Shown one piece after another: positions 25,230 to 34,183 of a DNA stretch of 64,000 nucleotides. The stretch comes from AWTP1-13 sp963820375 (GTDB lineage Bacteria > Pseudomonadota > Alphaproteobacteria > Rhizobiales > Hyphomicrobiaceae). Where the stretch lies: positions 62,001 through 126,000 of the forward strand of contig CAWFZX010000022.1 in the NCBI GenBank assembly GCA_963820375.1, read 5' to 3'. The translations under genes were made by a program, and so were the position numbers. Positions within the stretch are counted from its first letter, which is position 1. Each line of letters opens with the position of its first letter. Under the pieces are notes generated by a model. The model saw only the letters and a list, made by a program, of their open reading frames with translations, was not told the origin of the DNA and made no database searches.

Positions 25230-26651
25230 TCAAGCCTGCTGCGACCGTGCGTGCTTATCGCGCGGCTCAATTGGAACCGGACACGCCGAGCCGAGCACCG
25301 CCTCGGCTGCGCGCATCGCGCCCACTAAGCGAGCCTCGCCGCAAAGCGGGGCGGCGAGCTGCAGGCCTATCGGCAATCCCTCGGCGCTCAAGCCGCAGGG
25401 CAGCGAGCCTGCCGGCTGGCCCGTCAGATTAAATGGGTAGGTGAAATAGGACCACGCACTGGCATCCTCATGGCCCGGCGGCGAACCACGATCGATGTCC
25501 CAGGCAGTGCAAGGGAGCGTCGGAGTAATCAGTATATCGTAGCGCTCGAAGAACCGTCGCACAGTCTCGCGATACTGCTGCCTGCGCCGCAGCAGGCGGG
25601 TGAAGCAGTCGGTCGTTGTCGCACGAAACGTGCGGATTGCGGCGAGCAGTGGCGGATCGATCAGGTCTGGCGTGCTGTCGACGGCATCTCCGAGCCGTGC
25701 GCTGCATCCGCCGATGAACTCGGCGGCGAGAATCGCGCCTTCGTCGGTGCAGACGTTCTCGACCAGCTCGATGTTCGGGAAGACGGCACCCAGCTTGCCA
25801 ACCGCCTCGCTGACCGTCACGGCGACAGGGGCATCCGCTCGCCCATAGCCGAGCGTCGGCGAGAAGGCGACGCGCAGGCGAGATACCTCAGCCCGCGGAG
25901 GCGGCTCCCCGATGGGCGGCATCAGCGAGAATTGATCGCGCGCGTCGGGTCCAGCACACACCGACAGAAGCAGGGCGGCGTCGTCGACGTTGCGGGCGAT
26001 CGGTCCGACATGGGCGAGTGTCGATGTTGCGCTCCCCGGCCACACCGGAATGCGCCCAAAGTTCGCCTTGATACCGACGAGGCCGGTCAGGGAGCACGGC
26101 GCCCTGACCGAGCCGCCGCCATCTGTCCCCAGGGCGATGGCCGTGACGCCGGCGGCCACCGAGGCCGCGGCTCCGCCGCTCGAGCCGCCCGGCGTGCGCC
26201 CGAGGTGCCAGGGGTTCCTGGTATCGCCGTGCACTAGGCTCCGCGTATAACCGCGATAGCCGAACTCCGAGGTCGTGGTCTTGCCGATGATAATGGCACC
26301 GGCAGCCCTGAGCCTGGCGACGGCAGGTGCATCGGCTCGGGCAATATTGTCCTTGAGCGTCAGAGAGCCATAGGTTGCTCTCAGCCCCTCGACGTCGATC
26401 AGGTCCTTGATAGACACGGGCACGCCGTGCAGCGGCCCGAGGGGCCTTCCCAACATGATGTCGCTCTCGGCGCCACGGGCTGCCGCGCGCGCTCCCTCAG
26501 CATCAACCTGGACGAAGGCATTGAGCTGCAGCTCGGTCTCGCCGATACGCGCCAATGCGGCATCGAGAGCCTCGACCGGCGATACCCGGTGCTGCGCGAT
26601 CTCGCGCGCCAGAGTAATGGCCGTCATGCGATTGAGCTGTGATAGGGACAT
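25230..26651 (-). CDS. Amidase-signature-family amidase
   Basis: A 473-residue cytoplasmic amidase of the amidase signature family. The Ser-cisSer-Lys triad is visible: Lys82 in PVSIKDLIDVEG, Ser157 in TPGGSSGG and the nucleophile Ser181 in TDGGGSVRAP. Length is normal. Family members hydrolyse carboxylic amides, ureido compounds such as allophanate, and carbamoyl groups. It is the first gene of a minus-strand series followed by hyuA, hyuB, a cyclase and a DGD-like enzyme. In that setting a carbamoyl-amino-acid or amide intermediate is a sensible substrate, but the family is too broad to be sure. Confidence 0.88.
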   Translation of the reverse strand: MSLSQLNRMTAITLAREIAQHRVSPVEALDAALARIGETELQLNAFVQVDAEGARAAARGAESDIMLGRPLGPLHGVPVSIKDLIDVEGLRATYGSLTLKDNIARADAPAVARLRAAGAIIIGKTTTSEFGYRGYTRSLVHGDTRNPWHLGRTPGGSSGGAAASVAAGVTAIALGTDGGGSVRAPCSLTGLVGIKANFGRIPVWPGSATSTLAHVGPIARNVDDAALLLSVCAGPDARDQFSLMPPIGEPPPRAEVSRLRVAFSPTLGYGRADAPVAVTVSEAVGKLGAVFPNIELVENVCTDEGAILAAEFIGGCSARLGDAVDSTPDLIDPPLLAAIRTFRATTTDCFTRLLRRRQQYRETVRRFFERYDILITPTLPCTAWDIDRGSPPGHEDASAWSYFTYPFNLTGQPAGSLPCGLSAEGLPIGLQLAAPLCGEARLVGAMRAAEAVLGSACPVPIEPRDKHARSQQA

Positions 26652-26902
26652 ACGCGACTCCGACCCATTGCCTGCATCGGGTGAAGCATAGCAGCGGTCG
26701 CGGCGTTTCCGGACGCCAGCCTCTGTTGAGCGTCCGAGCCCGACCGCAAATCAAGGAACGTGGCGCCGGCGGTCCCGGCCCCTCGTCGGCGTCGCCGGCA
26801 CCTCAATGCAGGGCAGCCTGCGGATTGTGTGCAATATTTTCTCTCTAGGAGTTGTATTGGGCCTGAGTTCCCCCATCGTCGGCGGATGCCCACCGTTCCG
26901 TC

Positions 26903-27559
26903 TCACTGATCGCGAGGTCGACGTGTCATCGCCGCTTCCCAAACCCCCTCCCGCTTGACATCGAAGACGAGGTCGGCATCAGCCGCGGCAGTGGCCCAAT
27001 CATTGCGTGCGAGCTCACCTTCGACCTGACCAGATGCCCAACCTGCGTAGCCGAAAGCGATCAGTGCTTTTTGCGGGCCGGTTTTGCGACCGATGTCACC
27101 AAGCACGTCCCTGCATGGGGTAACGGAGGCGAACTCTTTGACAGCGATGGTGTTGGAGCGATTGTAGTCAGCGCTATGAACAACGAAGCAGACTCCAGGT
27201 TGCACAGGGCCGCCCGCAAAGATCTGCACGTTACCTTCTGCGGAAGCGTCGCTCTCGCCAAAAAGCCCAAGAAGTTGCGCCAGCGAATGTTCCCCTAGCG
27301 GGCGATTTATCGTAATGCCGAACGCCCCGTCCTTGGTGTGCCGCACCATGAGAATGACCGTGCGGCTAAAGCGGGGATCGCCAATCACCGGCGAGGCGAT
27401 CAATACCTGTCCCACTAGAGACGGATATTCCGGCTCGAGCTCAAGTCTTGGCGGTACAGCACCGAGGAGTGGCGCTGCTGCGAGCAGTCCCCCGAGAACT
27501 AAGAACATTCGGCTGAGCAAGGCCAAGGGAGTCTCGATGTGTAGCGTCGGATAGTGCAC
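26903..27559 (-). CDS. YqgE/AlgH family protein
   Basis: A 218-residue member of the YqgE/AlgH (DUF179) family. The conserved core begins around residue 48 with SLVGQVLIASPVIGDPRF and continues GAFGITINRPLG, VQIFAGGPVQPG and FGYAGWASGQVEGEL. A hydrophobic N-terminal stretch (LSRMFLVLGGLLAAAPLLG) before the core resembles a signal peptide or anchor; most family members lack one, so this copy may be exported. Family function is poorly defined (putative transcriptional or redox-related role). It appears to be a single-gene unit. Confidence 0.85.
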   Translation of the reverse strand: MHYPTLHIETPLALLSRMFLVLGGLLAAAPLLGAVPPRLELEPEYPSLVGQVLIASPVIGDPRFSRTVILMVRHTKDGAFGITINRPLGEHSLAQLLGLFGESDASAEGNVQIFAGGPVQPGVCFVVHSADYNRSNTIAVKEFASVTPCRDVLGDIGRKTGPQKALIAFGYAGWASGQVEGELARNDWATAAADADLVFDVKREGVWEAAMTRRPRDQ

Positions 27560-27799
27560 TGTAAGCCCAGATGGAATCCAAGCAAGTTCCCAAGGTCATA
27601 CGATGTACGAATGCCAAATCCGCGGCAGCTGAAGAGGTTAGTTGGGTTTAGTGCCATGATCTCTGCATGAACAAGATTAGCCCCATGCACCGGAGCAGCT
27701 CCAAATCAGCGCCGGCCTAAGACGAAGTACGAGTCGGTGCGTGGGCAGAGGTCCGGGAATTCTTGGAGGCACAGCTCCGCTTGGTCGGCGGGCTTTGGC

Positions 27800-28450
27800 A
27801 GCGCATGCGCGCACTCTGGTGAGTGCGTCCTCGACATAGGCTGTGGCGGGGGTTGAGACTGTTCTGGAACTTGCCAAGGCTGTCGCGCCGGACGGTACAA
27901 TTGCTGAGTTCGCTCTGTCGGCAGCGGTGCCTGCGTTCGAGCAGCGCACGACCAGCGGCTGCGAAAGAGTGCGCCTCGTCCAAGCCGATGCCCAGGTATT
28001 TCCATTCGAACCAGCCTCGTTCGACGCCACCTACTCCCGGTTTGGCGGATGTTCTTCACTGACCCCACCGCTGTGTTCATCAACATTTGTCGTTGCCTGG
28101 GCGACTAGCCTTCGTCTGCTGGCGAGCGCTGTAGGGGAACGCGCGCGCGACATCCTGCCGCTTAGGGCCGCCTCCGCTCATTTGCCACCGCAGCCTGCTC
28201 ACGAACCGGACGAACCCGGCCCATTCGCTTTCGCTAGCGACCGCGGCATTCTGGAACGCGCAGGTTTTGTGAAGATCGAAATCACCGCCCATGACGAGCA
28301 GGTTGGAAGCGGCGTCCTCGATGCGATGTTCGATATCCCGGCCATCGGCCGATTAGCTGGTAGCTCACGACCGCCCAGTATGGTCGGTGATGGCGCTGTC
28401 CCCGAAGCAGCCAACGAACGCGAAGTGCTCGCCGCAAAGACGCCGGGCAT
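27800..28450 (+). pseudogene. Class I SAM-dependent methyltransferase, decayed
   Basis: The stretch reads like a class I SAM methyltransferase once several frameshifts are repaired. VLDIGCGGG (motif I) at ~27825-27851 is in one frame and runs into a stop. TVLELAKAVAPDGTIA continues in another. ERVRLVQADAQVFPFEPASFDATYSRFG (first part ERVRLVQADAQVFPF) is intact, then MFFTDPTAVFINICRCLGD appears only in a third frame and ends at a stop. DILPLRAASAHLPPQP and RGILERAGFVKIEITAHDEQ follow. At least three indels are needed, so the gene is dead. The type resembles small-molecule methyltransferases common in rhizobia. Confidence 0.75.
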
Positions 28451-28659
28451 CGAGCAGGGGCCTACTGCCTGCCCGCGTCAATCTAGTCGAACACGACAGG
28501 AAGCTTGCCTTCCTCCAGAACATTGTGTCGCTTGCGCTATCTTCACGATGCGTCGATACTTAGCGGTCACACGACGGAAAGTGCCGAGCAATACTCCGGT
28601 GAGATAACGACGCGGGGGAGGCTACCCCCATGGGATCTGATGAGGAGAGATTGACAACC

Positions 28660-30186
28660 TCAGGGTGCCCACGTTGCGTCCTCGTCGAGCGGATAGCTGG
28701 GTCGACGCAAGCCTTCGAATGGCAGGCGCTCCAGCACCGGGCTCGTCAGCCCGGCGGTGTCGACTTCTTTCACCTGCTCAGGCGGGAACCATGGCCGGAA
28801 CCCGGCGCGAAAGTGCCCACGTGATTTGACGACCACGGTCCGCGCCTTGCCGATGTCAATGCCGAACATTTCGAAGAACATCGGGTCCGCCGTCTGGCAG
28901 CGCGCCGAAATCACCACAACCGTGAGGCCGCCTATGCGGAGCGCAGCGGAGAGACCGAGGTTGATCTTGCGGCCCTGCAATAGGCCGAGCTTGCCGATGA
29001 ACCGCCCATCGCTGAGACCCACGACCTCTGCTTCCGCTTCGAACGGGAGATCCCATTGCTCCCAGGATGCCTGGCCACGATCGCGATTGAAGCGGGCAAC
29101 GAAACGCGCCCCTTCACCGAGCTTGTGCGCCTCGGACGCCAGCGCGGGGTCAAAGAACGAGCCGTAGATGACGTCGCGCGCGCCGCCAGCATAGAGCGCC
29201 ATGAGTAATTCTGTGGTGCGGCCGCTGCCGCCTCCGCCTGGGTTGTCCCCGGAATCGGCATAGATAACGGGCGCACGCTCGCGGGCATTGGCATGGACAA
29301 CCGCCTCGGTGATAGGCATGAGGGTCTTGCGAAAGCGGCTGCGCATCGCCCAGGCCCGTTCGGAGATCTCGTTGGCTAGTGCTTGGGCGAGCCCGCGGTC
29401 GCTGCGCGCGGTCACGACGGCGGCGATGCCGTTTTTCGGAGTATCGGAGAACACGAAGCCACCGAAGATCGAGACGTTGAGAATGGCCCCCGAGTGTTCG
29501 GCCTGACGCTTCTGTCCGTAATCGATCAGCTCGCCATAGGGGCCCGCGTTGGTCAGCAGGTTTACGGAGGCCGGCGCCAGGGGTAGCCGCACCAAGGCGG
29601 TCTTGGGCTCGGCCAACCCAGCCAAAATTCGCCTTAGCGCAAATGCCGCCTCCTCGCCGCGCTCTATCATGTCGACGTGAGGGTTGGTGCGATATCCTAC
29701 CACGATATCGCAGGGCGCCACCATCTGCTCGGAGACATTGGCGTGCAGGTCCAACGTCATGACGATACGCGTTTTCGGCCCAACGACCTGGCGCACGCGC
29801 GTGACGATCTCGCCGTCGGGATCGAACTTGTGTGTCGCGGTCATCGCGCCATGGTTGCAGATGTAGGCGGCATCGAGGGGCAACGCCGCCTCTAGACCTG
29901 CGATCATGATCGCCAGCACACGCTCGAAAGTGGCTTGCTCGATCGGGCCTGCCGGAAAGCTGCTCGCAATCAGGATCGGCACCGGCTCCCATGGTCCGGT
30001 TGCATCCATGGCCTTGACGAATGCCGCCGCCTCCATTGGCATGGCTGGAGTGGTCAGACGCGCTTCGTGCAGAATGGCATCGCCTTCGAGCCAGCAAGCG
30101 GACTTGAAATCCTCCTCGCTTGCGGGGCGTGACCAGCGATTGGACTCGAGCGAGAGCCCGAAGATTGCGACGCGGGGGCTTGTCAT
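28660..30186 (-). CDS. M81-family (MlrC-like) metallopeptidase
   Basis: A 508-residue M81/MlrC-type protein; MlrC cleaves the linear tetrapeptide of microcystin, and the family likely acts on peptides or amides. The ATG at 30186 follows a GGAG-type site; the upstream frame is non-coding in character. Candidate metal ligands and motifs: LESNRWS (Glu14, Asn16), CNHGAM (His112), LDLHANVS (Asp146, His148), and NPHVDM (His170, Asp172). The second half has the conserved DSGDNPGGGGSGRTTELL and a C-terminal MlrC_C domain with DPMFFEMFGID and VVKSRGHFRAGF. No signal peptide. It is divergent from a complete peptide-type ABC importer, a pairing repeatedly seen in rhizobia, so an imported peptide or amide is the likely substrate. 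Confidence 0.88.
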   Translation of the reverse strand: MTSPRVAIFGLSLESNRWSRPASEEDFKSACWLEGDAILHEARLTTPAMPMEAAAFVKAMDATGPWEPVPILIASSFPAGPIEQATFERVLAIMIAGLEAALPLDAAYICNHGAMTATHKFDPDGEIVTRVRQVVGPKTRIVMTLDLHANVSEQMVAPCDIVVGYRTNPHVDMIERGEEAAFALRRILAGLAEPKTALVRLPLAPASVNLLTNAGPYGELIDYGQKRQAEHSGAILNVSIFGGFVFSDTPKNGIAAVVTARSDRGLAQALANEISERAWAMRSRFRKTLMPITEAVVHANARERAPVIYADSGDNPGGGGSGRTTELLMALYAGGARDVIYGSFFDPALASEAHKLGEGARFVARFNRDRGQASWEQWDLPFEAEAEVVGLSDGRFIGKLGLLQGRKINLGLSAALRIGGLTVVVISARCQTADPMFFEMFGIDIGKARTVVVKSRGHFRAGFRPWFPPEQVKEVDTAGLTSPVLERLPFEGLRRPSYPLDEDATWAP

Positions 30187-30584
30187 GGAGGAGCTCCGAG
30201 GAAGCAAGACCCGCAACCTATAGCTCAGGCACATTGCCGCCGACCAGCTGATGCTTCGCTTGGCGGCCCAGCTGGCGAGTGGGCCAAAGTCAACAGGAGC
30301 ATGCTGGCGCACGATTGCGAGGACACCTAAGGCGACATCACACGCGGGTGCGCGCCATCGTCGGCCGCAAGTGTGCATCGATATCGAACTCGATCCGAAC
30401 GGTCACCTCACCTTAAAAGATGTGTCCTTCTCGGCGATTGCGGTGTCCTGCGCACTGGCAGCGTGCAGGCAGGTGACGTTAGGAAAGCTGTCTCAGCGGC
30501 CGGGTTTCATGCTTCGACGGCTTGCATATTGTGCGGGCGCAGCCTCCCAAGCATACTGCGCTCAGCCCATTCCGGAGGATAGCC
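30187..30584. promoter_or_regulatory. Divergent control region, MlrC-like gene / peptide ABC operon
   Basis: Nearly 400 bases separate the MlrC-like gene (minus) from the ABC substrate-binding gene (plus). No additional gene is convincing on either strand, and there is no adjacent regulator gene. TCCGGAGGAT at 30571-30580 is the ribosome binding site for the ATG at 30585. Confidence 0.45.
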
Positions 30585-32198
30585 ATGAGCTTGTGGACGC
30601 TTGCGCCAATTCGCGAAGGCCGCATTGCGATAGCCGCTGCGGTTGCTTTGGGTCTCGCCTCTATCGGCTTTGCCCAGGCGCAGGAGAAGGTGGTGCGTGC
30701 GGTGCTGCACGCCGACGTGCGCGTGCTTGATCCAATCTGGACCACCCAGACAATCGCCAATATCCACGGCATGCTGGTCTACGACACGCTGTTCGGTAAC
30801 GACGCCGACATGCAGCCGAAGCCGCAGATGGTCGACAACTTCGAAATCACCGAGGATAAGCTCGTTTATACCTTTACGCTGCGCGACAAGCTTAAGTTCC
30901 ACGACGGTTCGCCGGTCACCAGCAAGGACGTGATCGCCTCGCTCGACCGCTGGGGAAAGAAAGACGGCGTCGGTCAGCGACTCTTCTCGTTCATAGACAG
31001 GCTCGAGGAGTTAGACGGCAAGACCTTCCGGATGACGCTCAAAAAGCCATACGGGATGGTGCTGGAGTCGCTCGGCAAGACCAATTCGTCGGTCGCCGTC
31101 ATCATGCGCGCGCAGGATGCCGCCACCGACCCACAGCAGCAGGTGAAGGAGGCCGTTGGCTCCGGGCCCTTTGTGTTCGCCAAGGACCAGTGGGTACCGG
31201 GGAGCAAGGCGGTTTATCTCAAGAATGCCGACTATGTACCGCGGCCGGCGAGCGAGAAGGCTGAGAGCTTCGCTGGTTCGAAGTTCCCCGGCGTCGATCG
31301 CATAGAACTCGTGTGGATATCGGATCCGCAAACCGCCATGTCAGCGCTTATCAATGGCGAGATCGACTTCTACGAGAACCCCAATATCGACTTCTACCCG
31401 ATCCTGGAGAAAGCCAAGGGCGTGAAACTCATGGCGACGGGCAAGCTCGATTCCACTCACGGCATGATCCGCCTCAACCATCTGCACCCGCCCTTCAACA
31501 ACATCAAGGCGCGGCAGGCCATGTACTACCTCATCAACCAGGAGGACTTCCTGCGCGCCATTGTCGGCGACCCCAAATACTACCGCATCTGCCATGGCCT
31601 CATCACCTGTGGTTCATCACTCGCCAATGACGGCGGCAACCACTGGTTCAAGGAGTACAACCCAAAGAAGGCACTGCAGCTGCTGAAGGAAGCGGGCTAC
31701 AACGGCGAGCCCATCACGGTGCTCGCAGCTACCGACCACAATACCATCACGCCGGCCACTCAGGTGCTGATCCAGGCAATGCGCGACGCTGGCATAAACG
31801 TCGACGTCCAGTCGATGGACTGGGGCTCGGTGGTCTCGCGCCGCGCCAAGAAGGAGCCACCCGCACAGGGCGGCTGGAACATCTTCGTCACCACAACGGG
31901 CGGTGTCGGCTCGTCCAACCCTATTCTGCACACATGGCTCGGGGCCGCCTGCGACAAGGGGCTGTTCGGTTGGCCGTGCGATGCCGAGGTCGAGAAGCTG
32001 AGGAACGACTACGCGTTCGCCCAGAAGGATGAGGAGAAGGCCAAGATCGCTCGTGAGCTGCAAACGCGCGCCATGGACCAGGTGGTCTACATTCCGTTCG
32101 GGCAGTGGAACGCCATGCTCGCCTACCGCTCCGACCGCCTGGACGGTATCGTGCCCAACACCGGCCTCGTCGTGCTCTGGAACATTACGAAAAAATAG
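30585..32198 (+). CDS. Peptide/opine-type ABC transporter substrate-binding protein
   Basis: A 537-residue family 5 extracellular solute-binding protein (DppA/OppA type). A Sec signal spans residues ~1-32 (AIAAAVALGLASIGFAQA, cleavage before QEK). Typical segments are ADVRVLDPIWTT, LVYTFTLRDKLKFHDGSPVTSKDV near 90-115 (first part YTFTLRDKLKFHDG), FNNIKARQAMYYLINQEDF, and the C-terminal VVYIPFGQWNAMLAYRSD. It binds peptides, opines or related solutes in the periplasm. It is the first gene of a five-gene operon, followed by a 155-base gap with a REP-like hairpin. Divergent M81 gene suggests a peptide-like ligand. Confidence 0.92.
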   Translation: MSLWTLAPIREGRIAIAAAVALGLASIGFAQAQEKVVRAVLHADVRVLDPIWTTQTIANIHGMLVYDTLFGNDADMQPKPQMVDNFEITEDKLVYTFTLRDKLKFHDGSPVTSKDVIASLDRWGKKDGVGQRLFSFIDRLEELDGKTFRMTLKKPYGMVLESLGKTNSSVAVIMRAQDAATDPQQQVKEAVGSGPFVFAKDQWVPGSKAVYLKNADYVPRPASEKAESFAGSKFPGVDRIELVWISDPQTAMSALINGEIDFYENPNIDFYPILEKAKGVKLMATGKLDSTHGMIRLNHLHPPFNNIKARQAMYYLINQEDFLRAIVGDPKYYRICHGLITCGSSLANDGGNHWFKEYNPKKALQLLKEAGYNGEPITVLAATDHNTITPATQVLIQAMRDAGINVDVQSMDWGSVVSRRAKKEPPAQGGWNIFVTTTGGVGSSNPILHTWLGAACDKGLFGWPCDAEVEKLRNDYAFAQKDEEKAKIARELQTRAMDQVVYIPFGQWNAMLAYRSDRLDGIVPNTGLVVLWNITKK

Positions 32199-32247
32199 CG
32201 GCTATCCCCTCTCCGCCCAAGGGAGGGCCCTAGGGTGAGGGGCCGCT
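32197..32247. repeat. REP-like imperfect palindrome between binding-protein and permease genes
   Basis: AGCGGC-TAT-CCCCTC (32197-32211 region) pairs with GAGGGG-CCGCT (32237-32247), enclosing an inner CCGCCC/GGGAGGGCCC stretch. This CCCTCTCC...GGGTGAGGGG pattern is a common intergenic palindrome in alphaproteobacteria. No T-run follows. In this place it could stabilise the upstream mRNA or reduce read-through, giving more binding protein than permease. Confidence 0.5.
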
Positions 32248-32353
32248 GGTCGCGAAGGCGCCGGTTTGCCGTCCTTGCCGGCTCCCCTCGTCACAACGAA
32301 GTCAGGCGCATGGACATAAGCACCGAGAAGGGAACAGCCGCGCGAGAAGGCAC

Positions 32354-33295
32354 ATGACCGCTTTTATCCTGCGTCGACTTGTTGCAACCATCCCTGTCAT
32401 GGTCGTGGTGGCCGTGTTTGTGTTCTTTCTCTTGCGGCTGGCGCCTGGCGACCCTGTCGCCATCATCGCCGGCGAGGACGCGACCGCCGAGCAGCTTGCC
32501 GCGGTGCGTCGCAAGCTCGGCCTCGATCGACCGATCCTTGAGCAGTTCGCGCTCTGGGTGCTCAGCATGCTGCAGGGCGACTTTGGGATCTCGATCTTTT
32601 CCAACCTGCCGGTCAGTCGATTGATTCTGCAGCGCCTCGAGCCGACGCTGTCGCTGACGCTGGCGACGCTGTTGGTTGCCGTGTGCCTCGCCGTACCACT
32701 CGGCGTGCTGGCGGCGTGGAAAGCACACCGGCTGATCGACAGGCTGGTGATGGGATTTGCCGTGCTGGGCTTCGCCATGCCGGTGTTCCTCGTCGGCTAC
32801 GTGCTGATTTACGTGTTTGCGGTCAGGCTCGGCTGGCTTCCCGTACAAGGCTATCGGCCGCTTGCTGAGGGCCTGTGGCCGTGGCTGGAAAGCCTCATAC
32901 TGCCGTCGCTGGCACTCGGTATAACCTACATGGCTCTGATTGCCCGTATCACGCGCGCCTCGATGTTGGAGGTGCTCGCCCAGGACTACATCCGCACCGC
33001 CAACTCCAAGGGACTCTCGACCAGTCGCGTGCTGCTGCTGCACGCCTTGAAGAATGCCTCCGTCCCGATCGTCACGGTGATCGGCATCGGCATCGCGCTG
33101 CTCATTTCGGGCGTCGTCATCACAGAGACCGTGTTCAACATCCCGGGTCTTGGCCGCCTCACAGTTGATGCGGTGCTGAAGCGCGACTACCCAATCGTCC
33201 AGGGTCTTATCATTGTATTCGCGGCGGCCAAGGTACTGGTGAACCTCGTTATCGACGTCTCTTACGTCTTCCTTGATCCGCGCATCAGATACTGA
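32354..33295 (+). CDS. Peptide-type ABC permease (DppB-like)
   Basis: A 313-residue inner-membrane permease with six helices. The N-terminus (FILRRLVATIPVMVVVAVFVF) and periplasmic LAPGDPVAIIAGEDAT are standard for DppB/OppB. The cytoplasmic EAA-type loop MALIARITRASMLEVLAQDY and the ending VNLVIDVSYVFLDPRIRY complete the match. It pairs with the next gene, whose start lies 3 bases after its stop, to form the translocation pore. Unlike its binding protein, it sits behind a 155-base gap. Confidence 0.93.
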   Translation: MTAFILRRLVATIPVMVVVAVFVFFLLRLAPGDPVAIIAGEDATAEQLAAVRRKLGLDRPILEQFALWVLSMLQGDFGISIFSNLPVSRLILQRLEPTLSLTLATLLVAVCLAVPLGVLAAWKAHRLIDRLVMGFAVLGFAMPVFLVGYVLIYVFAVRLGWLPVQGYRPLAEGLWPWLESLILPSLALGITYMALIARITRASMLEVLAQDYIRTANSKGLSTSRVLLLHALKNASVPIVTVIGIGIALLISGVVITETVFNIPGLGRLTVDAVLKRDYPIVQGLIIVFAAAKVLVNLVIDVSYVFLDPRIRY

Positions 33296-33298
33296 GCC

Positions 33299-34183
33299 AT
33301 GGTGCTGACTGCCACCACCACCGATGACACCCTGCCGCCGGTCGGCTCACCGGTCGCCCGCATCGCTACCTTCGTCCGCCGCAACCCCACAATCGTGATC
33401 GGCGCCGCACTGCTTGTCGCCCTCATAGCTATGGCGCTGGCTGCCCCCTGGTTTGCCGGTGATCCGTTCCGGCAGATGCCAATCAACCGGTTGCGTCCAC
33501 CATCCGAGCGCTTCTGGTTCGGCACCGATCAGTTCGGCCGCGACGTGTTCTCGCGCACCGTCCATGGTGCACGCGTGTCGCTGATCGTTGGACTAGCGGT
33601 GTCTGGGCTCGCGAGCCTGATCGGCCTGGTCATCGGGCTTGTCTGTGGCTACTTCAAGCGCATCGACGGCGTCATTATGCGCGTGATGGATGGCATTATG
33701 GCAATCCCGTCGATCCTGCTCGCGATTGCGCTCATCACGTTGACCAGACCGGGTCTCGGCATCGTCATTGCAGCAATCGTGATTCCGGAAGTGCCGCGCA
33801 TCGTGCGTGTGGTGCGCTCCGTCGTACTGTCGATCCGTGCCCAGCCCTACGTTGAGAGCGCCGTCGCGGGTGGCACGCGCACGGGCAAGCTGTTAGCGCG
33901 TCACATTTTGCCCAACACACTCGCGCCGCTGATCGTGCAAGCAACCTATGTTTGCGCCTCTGCCATGCTGATCGAGGCGGGGCTTTCGTTCCTCGGCGCC
34001 GGCGTTCCACCCGAGATACCGAGCTGGGGGAACATCATCGCGCAAGGACGCACCTTCTTCCAGATCGCGCCTTGGACCATCTTCATCCCCGGTGCGTTCC
34101 TGGCCATCACTGTGCTTGCTGTAAACATAATGGGCGACGGCCTACGTGACCGCCTCGACCCAAGATTGGCGAGGCGCATGTGA
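33299..34183 (+). CDS. Peptide-type ABC permease (DppC-like)
   Basis: A 294-residue DppC-type permease. An N-terminal helix (TIVIGAALLVALIAMALAAP) precedes the conserved RFWFGTDQFGRDVFSRTVHG region, and the EAA-type loop is YVESAVAGGTRTGKLLARHI with LPNTLAPLIVQ. The C-terminus GDGLRDRLDPRLARRM is typical. Its stop overlaps the GTG start of the next gene (ATGTGA), indicating translational coupling. Confidence 0.93.
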   Translation: MVLTATTTDDTLPPVGSPVARIATFVRRNPTIVIGAALLVALIAMALAAPWFAGDPFRQMPINRLRPPSERFWFGTDQFGRDVFSRTVHGARVSLIVGLAVSGLASLIGLVIGLVCGYFKRIDGVIMRVMDGIMAIPSILLAIALITLTRPGLGIVIAAIVIPEVPRIVRVVRSVVLSIRAQPYVESAVAGGTRTGKLLARHILPNTLAPLIVQATYVCASAMLIEAGLSFLGAGVPPEIPSWGNIIAQGRTFFQIAPWTIFIPGAFLAITVLAVNIMGDGLRDRLDPRLARRM

